A stretch of DNA of 64,000 nt from Aquibacillus salsiterrae (GCF_028416595.1 NZ_JAMQKC010000006.1:1-64000), one strand, 5' to 3'. Positions 17,615-26,239 are shown, numbered from the stretch's first letter. Notes: a model not told the origin generated them from the letters alone. Made by a program: numbers and translations.

Positions 17615-18868
17615 ATGGTAAATATTAGTGATGATATCAGATATTATCGAAAGAAAGCTAACTTAACTCTCGAGGCATTAGCAAAGGGGATAATTTCAGT
17701 ACCTCAATTATCAAGAATTGAGAACGGACAAGTTATACCAAAAGAAGATATCTTGCGGTTATTATTCGAAAAGCTTGGAATATATATAACTTCTGATCAT
17801 AATGAGGTAATTCACCATTTATGCCAGAAATGGTTTAAATCTATATTAGAGGGAGAAAGAGAACTTTCGAGCAAACTCTTCAATAAAATTAATGATTTCA
17901 ACATACAAGGATTAGATATAGAAAAACTCTTAGACATCCACAAACTGCATTTCTACATATTGATAGATGAATCACTATTAGCTAAACAACAGTATGATTA
18001 TCTACTCAAAATAAGCGATCTATTTAATTCTACAGAAAATTATTATTTATATAAGTTTTGTGGTAATTTCCAATTCTATAAAGGGGCTTTCGAAAAAGCT
18101 TTTGATAACTATAAAAAGGCCGAATCATTCATAGATAAGTCAGATCTCCTCTTTCATGACCAAGAAAAAAGTGACCTATTTTATTTAATTTCGTTAACAG
18201 CAAGAAAACTTCAAAAAATCTACCAAATTATTGAATATAGTAAAAAAGCATTATTTTATTACCAAGACTCATATAATTTAAAACGGTGTGCCGAATGTCA
18301 TGTGTTAATGGGTCTTGGTTTTAGGAGGATTGAAGAATATGATGTGGCGCTTATCCATTATCAAAAGGCGCTATCTATTGCAGAAACGTTGGATGATAAA
18401 AGTATAATTTCTTTATCTAAACAAAACATAGGACATTTATTTTCCGTTAAAGAAGATTCAAATTTAGCAATAGAATACTTCCTTGATAGTTATTTATTAA
18501 AAAAAGAGATGCGCGAGGATACATCTGTAGCAATAGTTAGTTTAGTTGAAGAGTATTATAGACTTAAACTTAATAGTAAAGCACTAAAATGGTTGGAAAT
18601 AGGGTTAGGGGACGTAGATAATAAACCATCACTCTGCTTCCTTAAACTCAAAGTATTTGAGCATTTAATCAAAGGGTATAACAGTACTTTTGAAAATCTT
18701 ATTTTGTTAGAAGTAATACCATTCCTCGAAAGCAGGGGATTAAAGTTTGAAACTGCTTATTTCTATAAGATACTCGGTGATTATTATATTCATAATAGAA
18801 AGTACAAAAAGGCTTCAATCCATTTTCAGTTATCCAACGAAAATTATTCGAAAATAATTAAACATTAA
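17615..18868 (+). CDS. RRNPP-type peptide-responsive regulator (HTH + TPR)
   Basis: 417 residues. Residues about 5-58 form an XRE-type helix-turn-helix (YYRKKANLTLEALAKG, then PQLSRIENGQ). The remainder is a chain of TPR-like helical pairs, for example FYKGAFEKAFDNYKKAESF, EEYDVALIHYQKALSIAE and NIGHLFSVKEDSNLAIEYF. The architecture and length are those of NprR (about 420 residues) and more broadly of the Rap/NprR/PlcR/PrgX group, whose members bind a re-imported peptide and then change DNA binding. A small exported-peptide gene follows 13 bases after its stop, as in that group. GGGAGG precedes the ATG. It probably controls itself and the divergent secreted protein. DNA and peptide specificity are unknown. 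Confidence 0.88.
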   Translation: MVNISDDIRYYRKKANLTLEALAKGIISVPQLSRIENGQVIPKEDILRLLFEKLGIYITSDHNEVIHHLCQKWFKSILEGERELSSKLFNKINDFNIQGLDIEKLLDIHKLHFYILIDESLLAKQQYDYLLKISDLFNSTENYYLYKFCGNFQFYKGAFEKAFDNYKKAESFIDKSDLLFHDQEKSDLFYLISLTARKLQKIYQIIEYSKKALFYYQDSYNLKRCAECHVLMGLGFRRIEEYDVALIHYQKALSIAETLDDKSIISLSKQNIGHLFSVKEDSNLAIEYFLDSYLLKKEMREDTSVAIVSLVEEYYRLKLNSKALKWLEIGLGDVDNKPSLCFLKLKVFEHLIKGYNSTFENLILLEVIPFLESRGLKFETAYFYKILGDYYIHNRKYKKASIHFQLSNENYSKIIKH

Positions 18869-18881
18869 AACGGAGGTAATC

Positions 18882-19094
18882 ATGAGAAAATATGTCTTAT
18901 CCATAATATTTACAACCCTATTATTCTTGGGGGTAAATCTATTTTCCAATCAGAGCTACAACAGTTATACAGAGGAACAAGATCCAAAACCTTGGGGGAT
19001 TGTAATTAACCCACCTCAACCTAATCAACCAGTGGATTCAGATGATGAAGATGGAAACGCGAACTCAAAAGAAAACACAAATACTACACCATAA
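18882..19094 (+). CDS. candidate pro-peptide pheromone of the regulator
   Basis: 70 residues: basic start MRKY, hydrophobic core to about residue 21, then a short exported part. The exported part has a distinctive proline-rich centre DPKPWGIVINPP (residues 34-45) and an acidic/Asn-rich tail. The length, the signal peptide and the position 13 bases behind an HTH-TPR regulator match pheromone precursors of the RRNPP systems (PapR, NprX, Phr). KPWGIV is faintly reminiscent of NprX-type SKPDIVG, which is only a hint. GGAGG lies 6 bases before the ATG. The mature peptide cannot be fixed from sequence alone. Confidence 0.75.
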   Translation: MRKYVLSIIFTTLLFLGVNLFSNQSYNSYTEEQDPKPWGIVINPPQPNQPVDSDDEDGNANSKENTNTTP

Positions 19095-19102
19095 ATTCTA
19101 AT

Positions 19103-19560
19103 TTAGGCCTTTATGGCATGTTTTTGATAAAGGACATAGCGACATTGAAATGCCGCCTTAGAAGATAGAAGAATGCGATTTAGAGTCCCATACAAGTGAC
19201 ACTCAAAACGTTCCTGCTTCATCATTCGAACGTTATCAATCTCAAATAAAGAATTCCAAGTTTTATATAGAAGTTCCACTTGCCACCTTAACGAATGCAA
19301 TGGTAAAGCTCTTATAGGTTCTAACTGTTCTTGTGTTACATTGGTAACAAGAATTTGGATAGCATTTCTTTGTGAAGCAGATTGAGTGTGTTTCCCTTTC
19401 TGCTTTTTTAGTAGAAATGCTTCTCGGCGTTGACATTGTTACTGGTTAGTTTTTGAACCACAACTCTGGAATCTAAGCAGTTTCAAGGGTCTGCCCCTAC
19501 CCTACACGAATAAATCCATAATCAATGGTCTCACCGGGGACATATTTTCCCATCTATTCA
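19103..19560 (-). pseudogene. IS4-family transposase remnant
   Basis: Minus-strand reading gives RALPLHSLRWQVELLYKTWNSLFEI then MKQERFECHLYGTLNRILL. This is the conserved C-terminal YREK-like region of IS4-family transposases (RWQIE...FK.WKS). Upstream, QRREAFLLKKQKGKHTQSASQRNA continues the similarity, and a further piece, GETIDYGFIRVG, lies at about 19500-19550 with interrupting stops. No terminal repeats and no intact frame were found. It is a decayed relic marking past mobile activity beside the island. Confidence 0.8.
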
Positions 19561-19561
19561 C

Positions 19562-19659
19562 CTTGGCTATATATCAATCGCTTCTTGAATAACCTCTTCA
19601 CAAAACAACCTTACCTTTTCTTGTTGACATTTTCTTACCATCTTTTAAAATCATTCCAA
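19562..19659 (-). pseudogene. 98-bp decayed duplicate of an internal argS segment
   Basis: These 98 bases match argS positions 20247-20344 end to end, with roughly nine differences by eye. The duplicated segment codes for the KMSKS-like loop region. The flanks do not match argS, so it is an isolated fragment lying between the transposase relic and the 3' end of argS. Confidence 0.85.
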
Positions 19660-19689
19660 TTATCAAGGACAACCATATTATTGGCTTAT

Positions 19690-19727
19690 TGAAAGATGGC
19701 CACTAATTGAAACAGGTGGCCATCTGA
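19690..19727 (-). terminator. terminator of argS
   Basis: AGATGGCCAC / GTGGCCATCT stem followed on the minus strand by TTTC. Confidence 0.8.
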
Positions 19728-19736
19728 TGCAAATTC

Positions 19737-21428
19737 CTACATCGCTTTTGGCGCCTTAATTCCAAGCAATCGTAGACTCTCCTTCAAGATAATTGAAACT
19801 GCTTTGACAAATGCCAGCCGACTTGGTTTTTGTTCATCATTTTCCAAAATCTTAACCGTTGCATAATATTTGTTAAACGCCTGAGCCAAGTCTACACTAT
19901 ATTTCGCAACGATTGATGGGTCATACTGGTTAGCTGCACGCGAGACCACATCTTTAAATTGCATCATCTCTGTCACAACCGGCCAAGCCTCCTCTGCTTG
20001 AAAATCAATACTCGCTACCACTTTTGTGTCAAATTCCCCTTTTTCTAATAAGGAACACGCTCTCGCAAAGGTATATTGGACATAGGGTGCTGTTTCTCCT
20101 TCTACACGGAGCATATCTTCTAAAGAGAACTCGACATCGTTGTTGCGATGATTTTTTAAATCATGAAAAATCACTGCGCCAACACCTACCATGTGGGCAA
20201 CTGCTTCTTTGTCCGCCAATGTAGGATTCTTCTGTTCGATATTCAACTTGGCTAAATCAATCGCTTCTTGAATAACCTCTTCTAATAAAACAACTTTGCC
20301 TTTTCTTGTTGACATTTTCTTACCATCTTTTAAAATCATTCCAAACGAAATATGGTGCATACTGTCTGCCCAATCAAAGCCAAGCTTTTTTAACACTTGA
20401 ATAAGCTGCTCGAAATGGAGGCTCTGTTCATTTCCAACAACATATAACGACTGTGCAAAATCATACGTCTGCTTACGGTAAAAAGCTGCCGCCAAATCCC
20501 TTGTAGCGTAAAGCGTTGCCCCGTCTGATTTACGTATTAAACACGGTGGCATACCATTGTCACTTAAATCAACTACATGAGCGCCATCAGACATAGTCAA
20601 TAGGTTATTCTCTTGAAGCGTATCAACCACTGTGTCCATTTTATCATTGTAGAAAGCTTCCCCATGATTGGAATCAAAGCTAATTCCTAAGAGATTATAA
20701 ATACGGTTAAATTCCTTTAACGACTCTTCTCGAAACCATTGCCACAAAGATTGTGCCTCTTTGTCTCCATCTTCTAATTTTTTAAACCAAAGTCGAGCTT
20801 CATCCTCTAGAGATGAGCTCAGTTCTGCTTTTTGATGGAACATGATATAAAGGTTAAGTAGTTCTTTAATTGTATCTTGTCTGACTTTCTGTTCATTTCC
20901 CCACTTTTGATACGCAACAATTAGTTTACCGAATTGTGTACCCCAATCCCCTAAATGGTTTATTTTGACTGGCTTGTACCCTGTTTTTTCTAATAGGAGT
21001 GAAATGGCGTTTCCAATTACAGTTGAACGTAAATGCCCCATCGAGAAAGGCTTGGCAATGTTCGGTGAAGACATATCAATCGTTACCGTACCCCCACGTC
21101 CAATGTTACTCTCTCCGAAATATTCTTGTTCTGTTAGCACTTCTTCAATAAGCTTGTTTGCGACCTGTTGTTTATCTAGAAATACATTAATATACGGACC
21201 AACCGCCTCAACTTTTGCAAATAACGGGTCACGAATCACTTCTGCCGCTTGCTGGGCAATTTGCTGTGGTGCCATCCGTTGTAGTTTTGCCAAATCAAAA
21301 CAAGGAAATGCTAAATCACCATGACTCAATTGCTTTGGTTTTTCAATTCTTGCGTAAATAACATCTTGACCTAACTGATGATCAAACACAGGTGTTAAAA
21401 CGTCTGCAAGCTTCGCCTTATAATCCAT
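19737..21428 (-). CDS. argS: arginyl-tRNA synthetase
   Basis: Class I synthetase that charges tRNA-Arg. 563 residues in family order: N-terminal additional domain, HIGH-equivalent in NIAKPFSMGHLRST (about residue 135), KMSKS-equivalent KKMSTRKGKV (about residue 370), then the DALR anticodon-binding domain near the C-terminus (QYTFARACSLLEKG and beyond). It is preceded by a T-box leader, so expression should rise when tRNA-Arg is uncharged. A decayed copy of part of the gene lies just downstream. It is separate from the arginine operon at 47.7-56 kb. Confidence 0.97.
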   Translation of the reverse strand: MDYKAKLADVLTPVFDHQLGQDVIYARIEKPKQLSHGDLAFPCFDLAKLQRMAPQQIAQQAAEVIRDPLFAKVEAVGPYINVFLDKQQVANKLIEEVLTEQEYFGESNIGRGGTVTIDMSSPNIAKPFSMGHLRSTVIGNAISLLLEKTGYKPVKINHLGDWGTQFGKLIVAYQKWGNEQKVRQDTIKELLNLYIMFHQKAELSSSLEDEARLWFKKLEDGDKEAQSLWQWFREESLKEFNRIYNLLGISFDSNHGEAFYNDKMDTVVDTLQENNLLTMSDGAHVVDLSDNGMPPCLIRKSDGATLYATRDLAAAFYRKQTYDFAQSLYVVGNEQSLHFEQLIQVLKKLGFDWADSMHHISFGMILKDGKKMSTRKGKVVLLEEVIQEAIDLAKLNIEQKNPTLADKEAVAHMVGVGAVIFHDLKNHRNNDVEFSLEDMLRVEGETAPYVQYTFARACSLLEKGEFDTKVVASIDFQAEEAWPVVTEMMQFKDVVSRAANQYDPSIVAKYSVDLAQAFNKYYATVKILENDEQKPSRLAFVKAVSIILKESLRLLGIKAPKAM

Positions 21429-21458
21429 TACTTATCCTCCAATCCATTTTTTTACATT

Positions 21459-21705
21459 AAAAAAATCTCGTCTCTTAATAAAATTAAGAGACGAGATTTT
21501 AATCCCGCGGTGCCACTCTACTTGTTCTCCTAAGAACCAGCTCATTGTGCCGTTAACGGTGCACAACCGGCTATCCCTACTTATTCGTTCAGAATAGCGC
21601 TTCCGAAAGTCCGGTTCATTACTTTATCAAGATTAGGCTTCCACCAACACCCTAACTCGCTTTGCTTTCCAAAGTAACTACTCTCTTTCTCATCAACGTT
21701 CATTT
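21459..21705 (-). promoter_or_regulatory. T-box leader of argS
   Basis: The minus strand carries the T-box motif GAGTGGCACCGCGGG (about 21504-21520). It is followed by a perfect AATCTCGTCTCTTAAT hairpin with a T-run (21459-21500) acting as terminator. Upstream helices include AAAGAGAGTAG at the 5' side, as in T-box stem I. Uncharged tRNA-Arg is the expected ligand. I did not assign the specifier codon with confidence. Confidence 0.92.
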
Positions 21706-21831
21706 TTCTAATTGTAATTATTTATTATAACTAGTTTTTCAAAAATATCAAGTGGCCACTGATGTTTTATATTTTCATGTTATGGGTAAACTAGAAATAC
21801 ACTCAAGCTTTGATAGAAAGGATGTTCATTC

Positions 21832-21978
21832 ATGGCTAGAAAAACACAATACCAACCAACGAAAAGAGAAGGTGCAGAGCTTTCAGATGCTCAAGAAGTC
21901 CGCTATAACAAAGAATTTAAACAAGCGGACATCGCTGGCGGTTACCGCAAACGCCAAATAGAACGACTAAATCGATAA
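21832..21978 (+). CDS. YfhE-like small protein
   Basis: A 48-residue reading frame with AAAGGA 8-9 bases ahead of ATG. The sequence contains AQEVRYNKEFKQADIAGGYR, which matches my recollection of the YfhE-type short protein family of Bacillus. It is basic and hydrophilic, with no membrane segment. It stands alone after the argS leader, divergent from argS. A dispersed element begins exactly at its TAA stop. Function unknown. Confidence 0.75.
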   Translation: MARKTQYQPTKREGAELSDAQEVRYNKEFKQADIAGGYRKRQIERLNR

Positions 21979-22094
21979 GAAAAGCGAAAGCGCCTGGTCA
22001 GTCCCGAAAAGCTTAAGCAGAAAATCTATGTGGTGCTCTTTGCCACAAAGATTTTCTGCTTAAGACCTCGAGGGGGTAGGCGCTGTAGCTAGAC
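21976..22094 (+). repeat. dispersed hairpin element E4
   Basis: The head TAAGAAAAGCGAAAGCGCC overlaps the stop codon of the YfhE-like gene. The inner arms AAGCTTAAGCAGAAAATC pair with their complement, as in E1. The tail is GTAGCTAGACAC. It is first of three copies in series. Confidence 0.88.
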
Positions 22095-22213
22095 ACAGAA
22101 AAGCTTAAGCGCCTGGTCAGTCCCGACAGGCATAAGACAAACTCTGACGTGGCGCTCTTTGCCACAGAAGGGTTTGTCTTATGACCCCGAGGGACTAGGC
22201 GCTGGAGCTAGAC
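22095..22213 (+). repeat. dispersed hairpin element E5
   Basis: Same outer arms (GCGCCTGGTCAGTCCCGA and its partner CGAGGGACTAGGCGC) but a different inner hairpin, GCATAAGACAAAC pairing with GTTTGTCTTATG. This shows that the interior varies while the ends are kept. Confidence 0.88.
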
Positions 22214-22262
22214 ACAGAAAAGCGTAAGCGCCTGGTCAGTCCCGAAAAGCTTAAGCAGAAAA
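22214..22262 (+). repeat. dispersed element E6, head half only
   Basis: The head and first inner arm AAGCTTAAGCAGAAAA run straight into the terminator hairpin of the DUF1232 gene. The second half is lost. Confidence 0.8.
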
Positions 22263-22294
22263 GGTCAGGTAATGCCATTACTTGACCTTTTTTG
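22258..22294. terminator. terminator overlapping the DUF1232 stop codon
   Basis: AAAAGGTCA.GTAAT / ATTAC.TGACCTTTT with A- and T-runs on both sides. The TAA stop at 22278-22280 lies inside the hairpin. Confidence 0.85.
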
Positions 22295-22580
22295 AATGTT
22301 CAGCAAGTAACCCATGCTTTTCTTTTAAGGAGTGAGGAGCAATCTTGACGATGTGCTGTAATATGAAGCTTAAGAAAGCAAGATCATCGACGATACCAAT
22401 GGCAACTAGAAAATCCGGAATAACATCAAACGGAAAGACAAGATAGCCAATAATTAGCAGAGAGGAAATCAACTTAGACTTTGTGGCAACTTCTTTTGAT
22501 ATAAAAAAATCCTTGATAAACGGAATTGATTTTCGAACTTGAAAGACAAATGATATTCTTCTCCAAAAACGAATAATAAT
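22278..22580 (-). CDS. DUF1232 (YkvA-like) membrane protein with no standard start codon
   Basis: The core GYLVFPFDVIPDFLVAIGIVDDLAF is the DUF1232 signature, one or two membrane segments. The frame stays open 36 codons upstream of TTG 22472 and encodes RFWRRISFVFQVRKSIPFIKDFF-type sequence, which is typical of the family N-terminus, so TTG 22472 is too late a start. In that extension there is no ATG, GTG or TTG. The frame begins after a TGA with GAGGGGGG followed by ATT ATT ATT (22580-22572). Either an ATT codon is used, as in infC, or the run of six G is one base too long and ATG 22591-22589 is the real start. Function unknown. Confidence 0.72.
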   Translation of the reverse strand: MIIRFWRRISFVFQVRKSIPFIKDFFISKEVATKSKLISSLLIIGYLVFPFDVIPDFLVAIGIVDDLAFLSFILQHIVKIAPHSLKEKHGLLAEHSKKVK

Positions 22581-22642
22581 CCCCCCTCATCCAAACTGTT
22601 ATTTCTCTTGTTCGCGGCGTTATTACCTATAACTATACAACA

Positions 22643-22760
22643 AAAAAAGCGAAAGCGCCTGGTCTGTCCCGACAGGCATAAGACAAACCCTGACGTGGCG
22701 CTCTTTGCCACAGAAGGGTTTGTCTTGTGACCCCGAGGGACTAGGCGTTGGAGCTAGACA
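22643..22760 (+). repeat. dispersed hairpin element E7
   Basis: Same interior as E5 (GGCATAAGACAAACCC and its complement), with closing arm CGAGGGACTAGGCG and tail GGAGCTAGACA. Confidence 0.88.
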
Positions 22761-22917
22761 ATAAGGAAAGCTAAAGCACCTGGTCACCCCCGAAAAGCTA
22801 AAGTCTAGCCTCGTAATGGCTGGAGAACCGGGAATTTGCTCTTTTCTGTCCGAATTCAACCTCGATTCCCGCCCGAATCTAGACAGCTCTTGGCTTTTTT
22901 ATACTATCTTATCTTTC
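22761..22917 (+). repeat. dispersed element E8 with fragment related to the 52-bp units
   Basis: Head ATAAGGAAAGC and a complete tail ATCTAGACAGCTCTTGG, T-run, ATCTTATC. The interior contains CTGTCCGAATTCAACC, which closely matches the GTCCGAATTGAACC half of the 52-bp units in arrays 1 and 2. This links the element interior to the arrays. Confidence 0.75.
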
Positions 22918-22920
22918 AAC

Positions 22921-22960
22921 AAAAAATGAGGGTGATGCCCTTATTTTGGCACCACCCATC
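22921..22960 (-). terminator. terminator of typA
   Basis: GGGTGgTGCC / GGGCAtCACCC stem, then on the minus strand TCATTTTTT. Confidence 0.8.
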
Positions 22961-23001
22961 ATATCATCCTATCTAAAGAAAAATCAGTAGTTACCGTAAC
23001 A

Positions 23002-24828
23002 TTAAACCGTCTTTTTTTTCGATGCTTTTTCTCGTTCGTTTTTGTTTAAGATTTTCTTACGTAACCGAATTGTTTCCGGTGTAACTTCACAATACTCGTC
23101 ATCATTTAAATATTCAATTGCTTCTTCTAATGACATTTTTCTTGTTTTTCTAATTGTTGCAGTTTGGTCTTTCGTTGCTGAACGAACGTTAGTTAAGTGT
23201 TTTTCTTTTGTTATATTAACGGTTAAGTCATTTTCACGGTTATGCTCTCCAACAATCATACCAGCATAAACTTCTGTACCTGGTTCAACAAAAATCGTTC
23301 CACGATCTTCAAGGCCCATAATTCCATAAGTGGATGCTCTACCATTTTCTAAAGCAACTAGTACACCACGCTGTCTTCCACCAACTTGGCCTGGGACAAC
23401 TGGTTCATACTTATCGAAAGTATGATTGATTATTCCAAAGCCTCTCGTTTGGGTCATGAACTCGGTAGTATAACCAATTAAACCTCGAGAAGGTACTTTG
23501 AATTCCAAACGGACTTGTCCAGTTCCATGGTTGACCATATCAAGCATTTCGCCTTTACGGGCACCTAATGATTCCATAACAGCACCTGTATGTTCTTCCG
23601 GCACATCAACCTGAACACGTTCTACTGGTTCACATTTTACCCCATCAATTTCTTTAATAATTACTTGAGGTTTAGACAATTGAATTTCATAGCCTTCACG
23701 ACGCATGTTCTCGACAAGGATAGATAAGTGAAGCTCTCCTCGTCCAGAGACTACCCATGCATCTGGTGAATCAGTTGGATCTACACGTAAGCTCACATCT
23801 GTTTCCAACTGTGCTAATAAACGTTCTTCAATTTTACGAGAAGTAATGTACTTCCCTTCCTTCCCTGCAAAAGGACTATTGTTTACGACAAATGTCATTT
23901 GAAGTGTTGGCTCATCAATTCTTAAAATTGGCAATGCTTCTTGATGGTCTGTCGGACATACTGTTTCGCCTACGTTGATGTCTTCCATCCCTGCAACAGC
24001 AATAATATCTCCCGCTTTTGCTTCTTGGATTTCAATCCGTTTCAATCCAATAAAACCAAACAATTTAGTAACACGGAAGTTCTTAACAGAACCATCTTTC
24101 TTCATTAGCGATACCTGTTGACCTACTTTAATCGCACCGCGGAATACACGGCCAATCCCAATACGGCCAAGGTAATCATTATAATCAAGTAATGTTACTT
24201 GGAACTGTAACGGCTCCTCTGTATTATCTACTGGTGCCGGGACATGTTCAATAATAGTCTCGAATACTGCTTCCATTGATTCTTCTTGGGCCTCCGGTTC
24301 TCTACCAGAAGTTCCATTCAATGCTGAAGCATAAACAACCGGAAATTCTAATTGGCTGTCATCTGCACCTAATTCAATGAATAAATCTAAAACTTCATCA
24401 ATTACTTCGTTCGGCCTTGCACTTGGTCGGTCAATTTTATTTAAAACAACAACCGGATTAAGCTTTTGCTCTAATGCCTTTTTCAATACAAAGCGAGTTT
24501 GTGGCATACAACCTTCATAGGCATCTACTACAAGCAGAACACCATCAACCATTTTCATGATTCGTTCTACTTCTCCACCAAAATCCGCGTGCCCTGGTGT
24601 ATCTAAAATATTTATATGCTTATCTTTATAGTTAATAGCGGTATTTTTAGCTAGGATAGTAATTCCACGTTCTTTTTCTAAATCGTTTGAGTCCATTGCA
24701 CGTTCGTCTACTTGTTCGTTTTCACGGAAAGTTCCAGAATACTTAAGTAGTTGGTCAACAAGTGTTGTTTTACCATGGTCAACGTGGGCAATAATCGCAA
24801 TATTGCGAATGTCTTCTCTTAATTGCAT
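23002..24828 (-). CDS. typA: ribosome-associated GTPase TypA/BipA
   Basis: Translational GTPase of 608 residues that binds the ribosome and supports growth at low temperature and under stress. The G domain has G1 [10 protein letters not shown]3 [15 protein letters not shown] and G4 [10 protein letters not shown], followed by EF-G-like domains II, III and V and the BipA-specific C-terminal domain ending in a basic stretch. The start ATG has AGGAGAGAAA upstream. It is monocistronic between a repeat cluster and the cssRS operon. Confidence 0.97.
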   Translation of the reverse strand: MQLREDIRNIAIIAHVDHGKTTLVDQLLKYSGTFRENEQVDERAMDSNDLEKERGITILAKNTAINYKDKHINILDTPGHADFGGEVERIMKMVDGVLLVVDAYEGCMPQTRFVLKKALEQKLNPVVVLNKIDRPSARPNEVIDEVLDLFIELGADDSQLEFPVVYASALNGTSGREPEAQEESMEAVFETIIEHVPAPVDNTEEPLQFQVTLLDYNDYLGRIGIGRVFRGAIKVGQQVSLMKKDGSVKNFRVTKLFGFIGLKRIEIQEAKAGDIIAVAGMEDINVGETVCPTDHQEALPILRIDEPTLQMTFVVNNSPFAGKEGKYITSRKIEERLLAQLETDVSLRVDPTDSPDAWVVSGRGELHLSILVENMRREGYEIQLSKPQVIIKEIDGVKCEPVERVQVDVPEEHTGAVMESLGARKGEMLDMVNHGTGQVRLEFKVPSRGLIGYTTEFMTQTRGFGIINHTFDKYEPVVPGQVGGRQRGVLVALENGRASTYGIMGLEDRGTIFVEPGTEVYAGMIVGEHNRENDLTVNITKEKHLTNVRSATKDQTATIRKTRKMSLEEAIEYLNDDEYCEVTPETIRLRKKILNKNEREKASKKKTV

Positions 24829-24907
24829 TAATTTCTCTCCTCTGTTTACGAGTTCGCTTGACTACAACTTATCTATTATAGCACAAGAAATTCACTTTTC
24901 CATACTT

Positions 24908-26239
24908 TTAAAATATTATAGTAAATTTTGCTCCGCCAAGAGTCGATTTACCAACCGAAATTTCTCCTCCTGAACGGTCAATAATGGCTCTTGAGATAGC
25001 TAAACCCAAGCCTGTTTCGCCACCTTCCCCTTTGACAAAGCGCTGAAACAAATGAGGGATGATGTCTTCTGCTATCCCTTCTCCATCGTCTTCTACTGTA
25101 ATCGTCACCTGTGCGCCTTCACCTTGGACGGCTGAGATAACGACAGTAGAAAAAGCATGTCTAACTGCATTTGTCACGACATTCATCATCGCTTGGAGAA
25201 GCTTACCCTTATCCGCATAAACGGTTAAACTAGTCGGGGCAAGATTCTTTACATGTATTGATTTATCCTTCTCATTTGCCAAAGGTAAGGCACGTTCTAC
25301 TGTTAGTTTGAGTAAATTATCTATTTTTATTAATTCCTCTTCATAAATATCTTCTTCACTATCTAGCTTCGCCAGTAAAATCATTTCATTAATAATTTTC
25401 TTTAACCGCTTAATCTCCTCAACAATAACATCGAGTCCACGGTCTGACTCCTCTTCAACAAAAATTCCGTCCCTTATTCCCTCTGCATAGCCTTGAATTG
25501 TCATGAGTGGTGTTTTCAATTCATGACTAGCATTTTGAAAAAAGTGGCGTTGCGTTTGAATATAACGCTCAAGCTCCTGAGCCATTTCTAACACACTATG
25601 TTCCACCTCTTTTATTTCGCCTGATGCTTCAATTTCGTTGAGGTCATCGAATTGTCGCTTTTCAATTTTCTTTAACTGGTGCCTTAACCGTGTTAACGGG
25701 GTGACTAAACGCTTTGTTAAAAAATGACTTAACAGAATAGCAACGATCATCCCGATTACTAAGACAAGTAATAACCGAACAATGAATGTCTTTTGAACTG
25801 CTTGAAGGTCGTCCAAAGGGGTCGCAAATACGAGCTGTGTTCCGGGGGAATCGGGATACAGCGCTATACGCGACACAACATATTGTTCATTGCCCGCTTT
25901 CCATAATGGTTGCTTGTCACTATTTAAATCATACGTTTCAACCCACTCTTGAACTGTCGAGATTGGTAAGGTCGTTAATAATAATTGATTGGTAAATTGA
26001 TCATATGCAAACATCTGCATGTCCTGCTCTTCTAGCAACTGGGAGAGTCGCTGAATATTAGCAACATTGTAATCTTGGCGCAAGATGTTCACTAACAATT
26101 CACCATTGTCTTGTAATTGACGTTGCTCATCTTGAATCAATAAATTTAAGATAAGCGAATAGATGGTTATTCCAGCAAGTGACATGATAATGACTAGTAA
26201 GGAGGTAAAGGCTGCGGTTAGTTGATATTGTAGTTTCAT
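24908..26239 (-). CDS. cssS: sensor histidine kinase, CssS-like
   Basis: Membrane histidine kinase of 443 residues. TM1 about residues 9-32, extracytoplasmic sensor region about 33-155, TM2 about 153-176, HAMP, HisKA with the phospho-acceptor in ASHELKTPLMTI, then the HATPase domain with N-box MMNVVTNAVRHAF and G-boxes DDGEGI and GETGLGLAI. It overlaps the response-regulator gene by 4 bases (ATGA). Divergent placement from an HtrA-type protease mirrors the B. subtilis cssRS-htrB locus, which senses secretion and heat stress. Assignment rests on this context and domain order. Confidence 0.85.
   Translation of the reverse strand: MKLQYQLTAAFTSLLVIIMSLAGITIYSLILNLLIQDEQRQLQDNGELLVNILRQDYNVANIQRLSQLLEEQDMQMFAYDQFTNQLLLTTLPISTVQEWVETYDLNSDKQPLWKAGNEQYVVSRIALYPDSPGTQLVFATPLDDLQAVQKTFIVRLLLVLVIGMIVAILLSHFLTKRLVTPLTRLRHQLKKIEKRQFDDLNEIEASGEIKEVEHSVLEMAQELERYIQTQRHFFQNASHELKTPLMTIQGYAEGIRDGIFVEEESDRGLDVIVEEIKRLKKIINEMILLAKLDSEEDIYEEELIKIDNLLKLTVERALPLANEKDKSIHVKNLAPTSLTVYADKGKLLQAMMNVVTNAVRHAFSTVVISAVQGEGAQVTITVEDDGEGIAEDIIPHLFQRFVKGEGGETGLGLAISRAIIDRSGGEISVGKSTLGGAKFTIIF

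Larger units (their letters stand above)
22581..23001. other. intergenic region filled by dispersed elements
   Basis: Contains elements E7 and E8 and the typA terminator. Reading frames that cross it on the minus strand are translations of the repeats and are not credible genes. Confidence 0.75.

Noticed and set aside
21752-21961. 69-codon plus-strand frame overlapping the YfhE-like gene
   Set aside because: The other frame has a good ribosome site and family-like sequence; this one does not.
22469-22859. Two minus-strand reading frames over 22469-22711 and 22623-22859
   Set aside because: They translate dispersed repeats and an out-of-frame part of the DUF1232 gene; no homology or ribosome site.
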